From Chrysemys picta bellii (lineage: Eukaryota > Chordata > Testudines > Emydidae): a stretch of DNA of 64,000 bases. This document shows, piece by piece, positions 55,656 to 64,000 of the stretch. The notes under the pieces are model-generated. The model was not told the origin of the DNA, searched no databases, and worked only from the letters and a program-made list of their open reading frames with translations. A program made the position numbers and the translations under genes. The first letter of the stretch is position 1; each line of letters begins with the position of its first letter. The stretch lies in assembly GCF_011386835.1 (NCBI RefSeq), contig NC_088791.1:13950998-14014997 (forward strand). Direction: 5' to 3'.

Positions 55656-56755
55656 AAAAAGAAGAACAGGAGGACTTGTGGCACCTTAGAGACTAACAAA
55701 TTTATTAGAGCATAAGCTTTCGTGGACTACAGCCCACTTCTTCGGATGCATATAGAATGGAACATATATTGAGGAGATATATATACACACATACAGAGAG
55801 CATAAACAGGTGGGAGTTGTCTTACCACCTCTGAGAGGCCAATTAATTAAGAGAAAAAAAAACTTTTGAAGTGATAATCAAGCTAGCCGAGTACAGACAG
55901 ACAGTTAGATAACAAGTGTGAGAATACTTACAAGGGGAGATAGATTTAATGTTTGTAATGGCTCAACCATTCCCAGTCCTTATTTAAACCGGAGTTGATT
56001 GTGTCTAGTTTGCATATCAATTCTAGCTCAGCAGTTTCTCGTTGGAGTCTGTTTTTGAAGTTTTTCTGTTGTAATATAGCCACCCGCAGGTCTGTCACTG
56101 AATGACCAGACAGGTTAAAGTGTTCTCCCACTGGTTTTTGAGTATTTTGATTCCTGATGTCAGATTTGTGTCCATTAATTCTTTTGCGTAGAGACTGTCC
56201 GGTTTGGCCAATGTACATGGCAGAGGGGCATTGCTGGCACATGATGGCATATATCACATTGGTAGATGTGCAGGTGAACGAGCCCCTGATGGTATGGCTG
56301 ATGTGATTAGGTCCTATGATGATGTCACTGGAATAGATATGTGGACAGAGTTGACATCGGGGTTTGTTACAAGGATAGGTTCCTGGGTTAGTGGTTTTGT
56401 TCAGTGATGTGTGGTTGCTGGTGAGTATTTGCTTTAGGTTGGGGGGTTGTCTGTAAGCGAGGACAGGTCTGTCTCCCAAGATCTGTGAGAGTAAAGGATC
56501 ATCTTTCAGGATAGGTTGTAGATCTCTGATGATGCGCTGGAGAGGTTTTAGTTGGGGGCTGAAGGTGACAGCTAGTGGTGTTCTGTTATTTTCTTTGTTG
56601 GGCCTGTCTTGTAGGAGGTGACTTCTGGGTACTCGTCTGGCTCTGTCAATCTGTTTTTTCACTTCAGCAGGTGGGTATTGTAGTTTTAAGAATGCTTGAT
56701 AGAGATCTTGTAGGTGCTTGTCTCTATCCGAGGGATTGGAGCAAATGCGGTTATA
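55656..56755 (-). repeat. Left inverted arm of the PLE
   Basis: The arm contains the PLE 3' UTR and the end of the ORF in reverse orientation. Both arms carry ACAAGTCCTCCTGTTC, where the other PLE copies here read ACAAGTACTCC, a shared private change showing common descent of both arms from one template or gene conversion. Confidence 0.93.
55946..56755 (-). pseudogene. Duplicated C-terminal part of the PLE ORF
   Basis: Translating the - strand gives the same 269 residues as the end of the + strand ORF (YNRICSNPSDRDKH to WLSHYKH) with no amino acid change. It includes the Cys-rich linker (CNKPRCQLCPHI) and the GIY-YIG endonuclease domain but no reverse transcriptase. An open frame continues to 56800 across the junction by chance. 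It is a partial copy and could not act as a full element protein. Confidence 0.85.
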
Positions 56756-56801
56756 ACTACAATCCATCGGTGATCTTCCAGAAAACACCATCCTGGCCAC
56801 T

Positions 56802-58163
56802 ATGGACGTAGAAGCCCTCTACACCAATATTCCACACAAAGATGGACTACAAGCTATCAGGAACAGTATCCCTGATAATGTCACAGCTAACCTGGTGGCT
56901 GAACTTTGTGATTTTGTCCTCACCCACAACTATTTCACATTTGGGGACAATATATACCTTCAAGTCAGCGGCACTGCTATGGGTACCCGCATGGCCCCAC
57001 AATATGCCAACATTTTTATGGCTGACTTAGAACAACGCTTCCTTAGCTCTCGTCCCCTAACGCCCCTACTCTACTTGCGCTACATTGATGACATCTTCAT
57101 CATCTGGACCCATGGAAAAGAAGCCCTTGAGGAATTTCACCATGATTTCAATAATTTCCATCCCACCATCAACCTCAGCCTAGATCAATCCACACAAGCG
57201 GTCCATTTCCTGGACACTACTGTGCTAATAAGCGATGGTCACATAAATACCACCCTATACCGGAAACCTACTGACCGCTACACTTACCTACATGCCTCCA
57301 GCTTCCATCCAGGACACACCACACGATCCATTGTCTACAGCCAAGCTCTAAGATATAACCGCATTTGCTCCAATCCCTCGGATAGAGACAAGCACCTACA
57401 AGATCTCTATCAAGCATTCTTAAAACTACAATACCCACCTGCTGAAGTGAAAAAACAGATTGACAGAGCCAGACGAGTACCCAGAAGTCACCTCCTACAA
57501 GACAGGCCCAACAAAGAAAATAACAGAACACCACTAGCTGTCACCTTCAGCCCCCAACTAAAACCTCTCCAGCGCATCATCAGAGATCTACAACCTATCC
57601 TGAAAGATGATCCTTTACTCTCACAGATCTTGGGAGACAGACCTGTCCTCGCTTACAGACAACCCCCCAACCTAAAGCAAATACTCACCAGCAACCACAC
57701 ATCACTGAACAAAACCACTAACCCAGGAACCTATCCTTGTAACAAACCCCGATGTCAACTCTGTCCACATATCTATTCCAGTGACATCATCATAGGACCT
57801 AATCACATCAGCCATACCATCAGGGGCTCGTTCACCTGCACATCTACCAATGTGATATATGCCATCATGTGCCAGCAATGCCCCTCTGCCATGTACATTG
57901 GCCAAACCGGACAGTCTCTACGCAAAAGAATTAATGGACACAAATCTGACATCAGGAATCAAAATACTCAAAAACCAGTGGGAGAACACTTTAACCTGTC
58001 TGGTCATTCAGTGACAGACCTGCGGGTGGCTATATTACAACAGAAAAACTTCAAAAACAGACTCCAACGAGAAACTGCTGAGCTAGAATTGATATGCAAA
58101 CTAGACACAATCAACTCCGGTTTAAATAAGGACTGGGAATGGTTGAGCCATTACAAACATTAA
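56802..58163 (+). CDS. PLE reverse transcriptase/GIY-YIG endonuclease, N-truncated, 453 aa
   Basis: Reverse-transcriptase motifs are in order: A (DVEALYTNIP, residues 2-11), B (SGTAMGTRMAPQYANIF, 56-72), C (LRYIDDIFIIW, with the DD pair at 96-97), then HFLDTTV and LYRKPTDRYTYLH. A linker with CNKPRCQLC follows, and from residue 351 the GIY-YIG domain: VIYAIMCQQC, AMYIGQTGQSLRKRINGH, and GEHFNLSGH. PLE proteins pair these two activities to nick target DNA and copy the RNA. The first ATG here is only where the surviving frame starts. Coding text upstream (LPENTILAT) is cut at 56756, so RT fingers 0-2 are lost. The rest has no stop or frameshift. Confidence 0.92.
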   Translation: MDVEALYTNIPHKDGLQAIRNSIPDNVTANLVAELCDFVLTHNYFTFGDNIYLQVSGTAMGTRMAPQYANIFMADLEQRFLSSRPLTPLLYLRYIDDIFIIWTHGKEALEEFHHDFNNFHPTINLSLDQSTQAVHFLDTTVLISDGHINTTLYRKPTDRYTYLHASSFHPGHTTRSIVYSQALRYNRICSNPSDRDKHLQDLYQAFLKLQYPPAEVKKQIDRARRVPRSHLLQDRPNKENNRTPLAVTFSPQLKPLQRIIRDLQPILKDDPLLSQILGDRPVLAYRQPPNLKQILTSNHTSLNKTTNPGTYPCNKPRCQLCPHIYSSDIIIGPNHISHTIRGSFTCTSTNVIYAIMCQQCPSAMYIGQTGQSLRKRINGHKSDIRNQNTQKPVGEHFNLSGHSVTDLRVAILQQKNFKNRLQRETAELELICKLDTINSGLNKDWEWLSHYKH

Positions 58164-58624
58164 ATCTATCTCCCCTTGTAAGTATTCTCACACTTGTTAT
58201 CTAACTGTCTGTCTGTACTCGGCTAGCTTGATTATCACTTCAAAAGTTTTTTTTTTCTCTTAATTAATTGGCCTCTCAGAGGTGGTAAGACAACTCCCAC
58301 CTGTTTATGCTCTCTGTATGTGTGTATATATATCTCCTCAATATATGTTCCATTCTATATGCATCCGAAGAAGTGGGCTGTAGTCCACGAAAGCTTATGC
58401 TCTAATAAATTTGTTAGTCTCTAAGGTGCCACAAGTCCTCCTGTTCTTCTTTTTGCGGATACAGACTAACACGGCTGCTACTCTGTAGCCTCCCTCTGTT
58501 TTCTATTCCTTCCCCCACCACCGTCTCTTTCTTTAAGGACCCAAACAGGGAGTGATGAGTGGAATACCCATCCCCTCATTATGTTGTCCAACAATTAGGT
58601 CGAATATCCAACACACCAATTTTT

Positions 58625-58740
58625 GTTAAGTAATTTCCTGAAGTGGACACAGTATTCTAGATGAGGCTTATCAGTGCTGAGTAGAGTGGTAGAATTACTT
58701 CATGTGTCTTGCTTACAACACTCCTGCTAATACATCCCTA
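58625..58740 (-). mobile_element. CR1 ORF2 end fragment
   Basis: The - strand text matches 14510-14615 of the dead CR1 in the same orientation, for example AGAATTACTTCATGTGTCTTG against AGAATTACTTCTTGTGTCTTG (in part). It directly adjoins the ORF1 segment at 58780, although in an intact CR1 more than 2 kb separates these parts. Confidence 0.7.
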
Positions 58741-58779
58741 AATGAAGGGAGTCACCAACCACCATCACCGTTCATTTCC

Positions 58780-59440
58780 TCATGGAAGTGGTGGCCACGA
58801 TCTTCCCAGCCTTGAGGTATATGGCTTCTCCTCCACTTTTGGGGAAGATTCTTTATCCCTTGTTCCCAGAGCAGCATACCAGATTTTTATCTCTATGGAT
58901 GGTGGGTTGGGAACAGTGGTGGAACAATGCCTGCTGCCAGAAGTAACCAGAAGCCAGCTTCCTGCCAGTGAAGAAGTTTCCTCCTCCCATGCTAGTGCTA
59001 CTGCAGTCCTCTCCTGCTGGATTGCTTCCTCGACCTTGGAGGTCTCCATATGCATATTTTTAATGAATTCCTCGTACACGGGGATGCTCCTCAGCTGAGC
59101 CACCTCATACTGTTGCTCTCCCACCTGCTTTCTGAGAGTTTCCACCAGTAGACACCTTTCACACTGGGTAGTCTCCCCAGCCTGGCTTTCTGAGAGTGGG
59201 AAATGCAGGCCACAGTCTCTGCAAATCCAGACCAGGACCTGGATTAAGGCATCCATGGTGGGGTCTCTGTCTGGACACAGGTGCAGGTGTTGGCATTGGC
59301 TATGCAGCCTTTTTGAACCAGAGTGATTTCCCCCCCCCTCCGAAAAACTCCCTCTCAAACTCCCCTGTTTGCTGCCCCCTGTTCACTAACGTTCCTTGGT
59401 TGCTTAGTGTCTGGCTTTTAAGCCCTTCTCTCCTGTTATT
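58780..59440 (-). mobile_element. CR1 LINE 5' region with ORF1
   Basis: The - strand ORF 59358-58780 (192 codons) has a two-pair cysteine motif, ICRDCG (C46, C49) and CERC (C66, C69), then a helical, Glu/Gln-rich segment (LRKQVGEQQYEVAQLRSI) likely to be coiled coil. This is the layout of CR1 ORF1, an RNA-binding chaperone. A natural start is probably MDALIQVLVW (near 59256). Sequence to about 59440 could be 5' UTR. No start-to-stop ORF1 of expected length is present, so it is a fragment. Confidence 0.72.
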
Positions 59441-60261
59441 GTAGGTTATTATAACATCTTATGAACTTTCACATGCCTTTATTTTCCAATTAGGGTATGT
59501 CTGTAGACTCAGTTATTGCAAGGGGGGAAGTAAAGGCTGAACTGTGACCTCTAGAGTAACAATTTGGAGGATAAAATTCTTGCCCCTGGGAGTTTTGTCA
59601 TTGACTTCAATGGGGCCAAGATGTCACCTTCAGTCTATCCTGGGACAGTGCAACTGTCCACTGTCCCTAACTCCTGGCTTGTGGAACCTTCACAGTCAAG
59701 ACTTTAATTTATATGGATTCAATTTTTAAAAAAATCCTAAGGATTTTTTTTTGAAGGTGAATGAGGTGGTATTTAATGGAACTTTCACTCCCAAAACAAT
59801 GGAGGAGAAAACTCTAAGTTGTAATACAAGGCTTATGTATATTTGACATACATGGCAAGCTCTAACTTTTAAGATCTCTGAAATAGGTAATGCTGGAGAC
59901 AAGTGGCAATTTCAGAAAAGGAATAGGAGCAGAATACTTAACACTGTTTACTGATCTTTTCCTTGTAGTGTTTTATGTTCTCTTCTCATGGTTCATTAAA
60001 CTTGACCAGCATTACAAAGTCTTTGATCCCACCAATAAAACGGAATGCGAAAAATAATCGCAAATCCAGTAATGTGGTTTGCAGAACAGAAACATTGTGC
60101 TGATACTTAAATGAGAAAATAGATTTTGAACTAGTTCACATCACAGAGAATTTATTAGAACAGAGAACAGAACAGTCTGTAACTGAAGGGTGATTTCCAT
60201 CATCCAGAGAAGGGCTTTAAGAAGCCTCTGGGGCTTTCAATATCTCTGTGAAAGGTGCCAG
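59441..60261. other. Non-coding stretch, ancient repeat trace
   Basis: TCATTGACTTCAATGGGGCC (59598) is ancient dispersed text. No gene. Confidence 0.45.
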
Positions 60262-60490
60262 TTTAGAGAGTAGCAGGTAAAGCAAGATTGGGGAATTTTA
60301 GAAAGTTTTATACCTTTCCCTTTTTAGGCCCTTGCCCAAGGTATCCTTTCTACAAATATTTGGCTACTGTAAATTGTAATGACTCAGTGCAAAGTTTAAA
60401 TTTAATTTCCTTTCAACACACAAAGTGCCTGTGTGATCTAGTTGCAAAGGGTGTAATCTGTTCATTTTCTGGCTCATTTAATTGCACCCG
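60262..60490 (+). repeat. Dispersed repeat, copy 2 (unnamed family)
   Basis: It pairs with 50088-50345 in the same order. GGGGAATTTTAGAAAGTT, ATTTGGCTACTGTAAATTG and CATTTTCTGGCTCATTTAAT mark it. No terminal repeats or TSD were found. Confidence 0.55.
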
Positions 60491-60791
60491 GGCTGTATTA
60501 AGGGGTCTCTGGACACTAGTCTCTCTGGCGTGATACTTCTTGGTCCCCAACATATGCAGAGAAATAGTCCTAACAACAGAGAATGAAGAATTTTTTTCTG
60601 CCAAGCAGACATGGTTATGCCCCAAACTCCAATATAAGGTCATCAGCATAGTTTCATCATCGCAACCTGGAATATCTTTTGGCAGCAAAAACACAAGTCT
60701 GTGTACTTATGTAAGCTGCACACCTTCTGGGTGTGGTGCTCTGTCCCATCTAGCAGCACGGAGACCACTTAGAGAGACTCTGTTAAATGAG

Positions 60792-60912
60792 TCTGCTCTA
60801 CAGCCTTAGCTAAGAGTCAGGTGCCTTTTAGCTCATGCTGCAAGGACTCATGCACTAAGCTCCAGAAGTCCCCGGTTCAATCCTATCCACCGGGGTCTGG
60901 TGGTGTTACACT
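60792..60912 (+). mobile_element. tRNA-headed SINE, second family, copy 2
   Basis: TTAGCTCATGCTGCAAGGAC stands at the A-box position and GGTTCAATCCT (60874-60884) at the B-box position, and GGGGTCTGGTGGTGTTACA follows. It matches 22198-22345 across its length. The A box is degraded, so pol III activity is unlikely. Confidence 0.68.
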
Positions 60913-61496
60913 TAGAATTCACTTTCCAAGAGCATTCAAACTAGATCAGTTGGATTCTGGAGGAATTTGAAAACAAACATGGCCCAAACACATTCATTTT
61001 TAAACCCAGTTGAAAGGCTACAGATTCTGTGTGTGTGGCTGTGCACACTGTTCAACCAGGTCAGTTGATCAGAAATAGGTTTTTTGGATGCAATAAAGGT
61101 TTACATATTTTGGCTTTTATTCCTTATTGCTGAAAGCCTTATATTCTGTTTCATTTTCATTACCACAGCGTCAGTGCTAGCTCATGGTATGGTCAACAGT
61201 AAAATATTGTGTCCAGTTCTCATCCATTTACAAAGAAGTAACATCATTGACTTGATTAGAGTCGACTCCAGATTGACACCAATGTAGGTGGTGGCAGAAT
61301 AAAGACCAAAATATCCAAATGAAATAATTAATGGAAGGCAATGAAGTACTTGCATGCATGAGGGCTGCAGGATTACGTGCCAAGCTAGATAATATGGGCT
61401 AGTTTCTGATAGTCTATTTACGTTGCATGAAATTCTTCTCCGGACTGAGGGCCTATCTATGGATCATTTAACTTCCACTTAAGCTCTCAAATTAAG

Positions 61497-61574
61497 AACC
61501 AGATCCCCAGCTGGTGTAAATCATTACAGTCAATAGAGCTACATTGATTTACACCAGCGGCAGAGCTGTTCTAA
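61497..61574. repeat. Ancient TTTACACCAG-type repeat
   Basis: CCAGCTGGTGTAAATCATTA and TTGATTTACACCAGCGGCAG form an inverted pair like those at 20865-21490 and 35890. Confidence 0.5.
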
Positions 61575-61932
61575 GGGCCCATCTACACTGCAGCTGGGAA
61601 GTGTAATTCTGAGCTTGGGCAGATGTATACACGCTAGTATGGGGGCTGGAACAATTTTTATAGTGGGGGTGCTGAGAGCCATTGAACCAAACTGTAAATC
61701 CTGGATATAATGGAATCCACTTCAAGCCAGTGTGGCCATTGCAGCTCAGACTAGACCCCTGAGTATATAGCTAGGATCTTAGACAGAGTTGTACTTGGGT
61801 GGCTACCCTGAACCGCCACCCATGCTGCTGTGGCCACGCTTCTATTTTTAGCACATAAACTCGAGCAGAACTAGTGCATGTACATGTACCCGAGCTGGGA
61901 CTGACATCTCCCAGGTACAGTACAACTACAGC
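61575..61932. mobile_element. GTCTACA-type MITE split by another repeat
   Basis: It starts GGGCCCATCTACACTGCAGC and ends CAACTACAGCC. TTCTATTTTTAGCACATAAA is the reverse of text at 33770. The centre 61638-61725 belongs to another repeat (GGGGGTGCTGAGAGCCATTG then CCACTTCAAGCCAGTG), which I recognise as a common turtle hAT-like body. TSDs were not resolved. Confidence 0.6.
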
Positions 61933-61934
61933 CT

Positions 61935-62922
61935 TAGATTAAAGTTGACCATAGGCCCTTAACTAACCTTCTACCCAGGGGTATTCCACCCAGCATGAGC
62001 AGTGGTATCAGAATCTGTCCCTATACAAATATACTAAAGATTGCCATTGTAGGAAACAGTGATGCAAACCATTCCCTCCATTTCTTAGTTCAGTCCTGAC
62101 TTGCACACTCCATTGAGGCCAATTTTAGGAAACGAGGATCTGCTTTGTATTGCCACCTCTAACTTTTTTTTTTTTTAAATTCGCGACATGATTCAAAATG
62201 TTTCTTTGAAACAACTGAAGAGTGAACTTTAATTCATGTTTTTTAAACAAAGGTTATACGCAACTTACAGAAGCCTCACAAAAGAAAAAATATCAGCAAG
62301 AATTGCACATTACATTTAGAGTGCTACTGACTTTCAAATTTCTCTACAGGTATTATTTCCCATGAATAGGAACAAAGAGCAAAAACAGTTAAAAAAGCAT
62401 ATTCAAATGTGTGCATAAAAAGGCATGGTAAATGAATACTGTTTAGTTTGCTGACATAATTACTGGAATGTAATTTTTATGAGTCGTAGAAATCTTGGCA
62501 TTTTCACTGAACCAGATAATTAGACTCTGAATAGAACAGGGTCAGAATAATTAATACATCAAAACTAGATGAACTTTTTCTAATTATTTTTATTTAATCT
62601 CTATTATAATTATTGTTATACTCTGCTGAGCATGATTGCCTCGTGTTCATAGATTTGAATGCAGTCTTATAGTTGCATCCTGGGACTTTGTGGAATATTA
62701 ACAAACCGTGGCTTGGAGAAATTAGAATGGTGTCGTTTCATGATGGAATTCTAAATTGGAATTTTTGTATTTTTTCTATATAGTTGCACAAATTTTGCTT
62801 TGCTACTATTAAAAATATGAATTTTAAAATCAATACTTTTTTTTAACTTTCAAGTGAAACTTTTTCCAAAGTTCAAAGCAAACTCTTAGCATGTTTCTTC
62901 CACATATATAGATAGATGGATG

Positions 62923-62923
<1 letters not shown>
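61935..62923. other. Non-coding stretch, nothing recognised
   Basis: A/T-rich, no gene, no clear repeat. A T-run of 13 or so lies near 62165. Confidence 0.45.
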
Positions 62924-62974
<51 letters not shown>

Positions 62975-62975
62975 C
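62924..62975. repeat. (TC)n(TA)n compound microsatellite
   Basis: About 17 TC units (62924-62958) run into about 8 TA units, followed by GAGAGAGGGAGAG. Confidence 0.97.
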
Positions 62976-63002
62976 ATACAGAGAGAGGGAGAGAAGGATT
63001 AG

Positions 63003-63489
63003 AAAAGAGATGACTAAGGGAGGATATGATAGACATCTATAAAGTCATGAATGGTGTAGAGAAAGTGAAGAGTGTCACATAACACAAGAACTGGGGGGCA
63101 CCCAATGAAATCAAGAGGCTGCAGGTTTAAAACAAACATAAGAAAGTACTTCTTCACGCAATGCACAGTCAACCTGTGGAACTCATTGCCAGGGGATGTT
63201 GTGAAGGTCAAAAGTATAACTAGGTTTAAAAAAGAATTAGATAAGGTCATGGAGGCTAGGTCCTTCAATGGCTATTAACCAAGATAGTTAGGGACATAGC
63301 CCCATGCTCCGGGTGTCCCTAAACCTCTGACTGCCAGAATTTGGGACTGGACGACAGGGGATGGATCACTCAGTAACTGCCTGTTCTTTTAGTTCCCTCT
63401 GAAGCATCTGGCACTGGCCACTGTTGGAAGACAGGATACTGGGCTTACTGGGCTAGATGGACCATTGGTCTGACCCAGTATGTCCATTC
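63003..63489 (+). mobile_element. CR1 LINE 3' end
   Basis: The ORF2 end is readable ([39 protein letters not shown]), then the 3' UTR with GGGCTAGATGGACCATTGG and TCTGACCCAGTATG. It is the same subfamily as 39052-40316 and in the opposite orientation. Truncated and inactive. Confidence 0.92.

Positions 63490-63551
<62 letters not shown>
63490..63551. repeat. (TG)n microsatellite
   Basis: About 31 TG units begin exactly where the CR1 tail (CCATTCTTATG type) should end, so the run probably grew from that tail. Confidence 0.97.
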
Positions 63552-63553
<2 letters not shown>

Positions 63554-64000
63554 AGGCTTTTGAAACATCAAAGTTAAGCCCAGGCTCCACTGTTTGAATT
63601 CAAACCATCACTTAGAAGCATGGAAAATAAGAAGTGCTTCTGTAGTAAACACTGATGTAATTGAAGGCATGTGAGAAAGTTTAGTCTGCATAATAATTTT
63701 TTTTCCCTTAGGGAATGATAAACATTAGACATACCGTAGCAAATGCCATCAGGGGGACTGATCCAGCAGCTATGATGTAGGCAAAACTTCCACTGTTGTC
63801 AGGACTCCAGGACTGGGCCCAGTCGTTGTTTTTCTTGTTAGGAACTGTATCTGTAATTCACTGTTCAGCATGTGCTATGTGTCCCACTCTATGTCTGATC
63901 CACAGTATATGAGTTTGCTACCCTGAACAACCGATGAGTTTTAACTCACATTGTTGTGGTTTAGAATCTTAGTGCTCTAAGTCATGCGTTCCATCATAGG
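63552..64000. other. Non-coding stretch, nothing recognised
   Basis: No gene or repeat is supported up to the window edge. Confidence 0.45.

Larger units (their letters stand above)
55655..58484 (+). mobile_element. Penelope-like element with 1.1-kb inverted arms
   Basis: The 2,830-bp insertion is flanked by the perfect 13-bp direct repeat GTAGCCTCCCTCT (55642-55654 and 58485-58497). The left arm (55656-56755) is the reverse complement of the right arm (57354-58454). The only difference I found is a run of 9 A against 10 T. The 598-bp centre (56756-57353) holds reverse-transcriptase motifs A to C. The right end continues 30 bp further to GGCTGCTACTCT; the left arm stops at its A-run. Inverted partial copies are a known PLE arrangement. 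It is 5' truncated: the N-terminal part of the reverse transcriptase is missing. Confidence 0.95.

Noticed and set aside
988..63552. CRISPR array
   Set aside because: Tandem repeats here are simple microsatellites or transposon modules in a vertebrate genome; no repeat-spacer pattern exists.
62830..63571. ORFs with Arg/Glu or Thr/His repeats
   Set aside because: They are translations of (TC)n and (TG)n microsatellites.

Overview
The window is 64 kb of vertebrate non-coding DNA, most probably from a turtle (Cryptodira-like). The evidence is its mix of mobile elements: CR1 LINEs with the sauropsid 3' ends (TTCTATGATTCTATGA type, and the TGGTCTGACCCAGTATGG type); tRNA-derived SINEs of the turtle pol III type; MIR-like SINEs; Penelope-like elements (PLEs) ending in CACGGCTGCTACTCT; and many PIF/Harbinger and hAT elements whose termini I recognise from turtle genomes. 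I found no exon of a host protein-coding gene, no rRNA and no functional tRNA gene. The only convincing open reading frames belong to transposable elements, so the window is intergenic or deep intronic.

Layout. 1-6.2 kb holds old MITEs, MIR and L2-like remnants, a TIR element with a large palindrome (1675-2505) and a short hAT element with a perfect 8-bp target-site duplication (TSD; 4640-4902). 6.2-11.7 kb is a complete autonomous PIF/Harbinger transposon. It has a two-exon Myb/SANT-like DNA-binding gene on the + strand (6595-8141), an intact 433-aa DDE transposase on the - strand (9698-8397), and about 1.8 kb of tandemly repeated non-coding DNA upstream of the transposase. 13-21 kb holds a SINE, a long dead CR1, an L2-like relic, a fold-back PLE and several MIRs. 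21-25 kb holds a CR1 end, a tRNA-like SINE, and a hAT and a Harbinger MITE side by side. 27.8-36 kb holds a CR1 with broken ORF2, a probable solo LTR, and a CR1 end split by a hAT element. 38-41 kb holds a MITE and a CR1 inserted in a MIR. 43-51 kb holds two short PLE tails, two hAT elements and several MITEs. 53.5-54.3 kb is a young CR1 3' end. 55.65-58.48 kb is a 2.8-kb PLE with 1.1-kb inverted arms, a GIY-YIG/reverse-transcriptase ORF and a perfect 13-bp TSD. 58.6-59.4 kb is a CR1 ORF1 region. 60-64 kb holds an old dispersed repeat, a second tRNA-like SINE, a MITE split by another repeat, and a CR1 end running into a long TG microsatellite.

How the parts work together. The Harbinger element encodes both proteins its superfamily needs, and its outer TIR is shared by small MITEs in the window (for example 46934-47193), which it may have mobilised in trans. 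CR1 supplied the short CR1 ends; the tRNA-like SINEs need LINE machinery from elsewhere. The PLE supplied the short solo tails. The points most worth a second look are the PLE fold-back, the repeated transposase start and promoter module with GGCGCGAA motifs, and the apparent template-switch filler at a CR1 5' junction (40297-40319). All element names come from recognition by eye; no database was searched.
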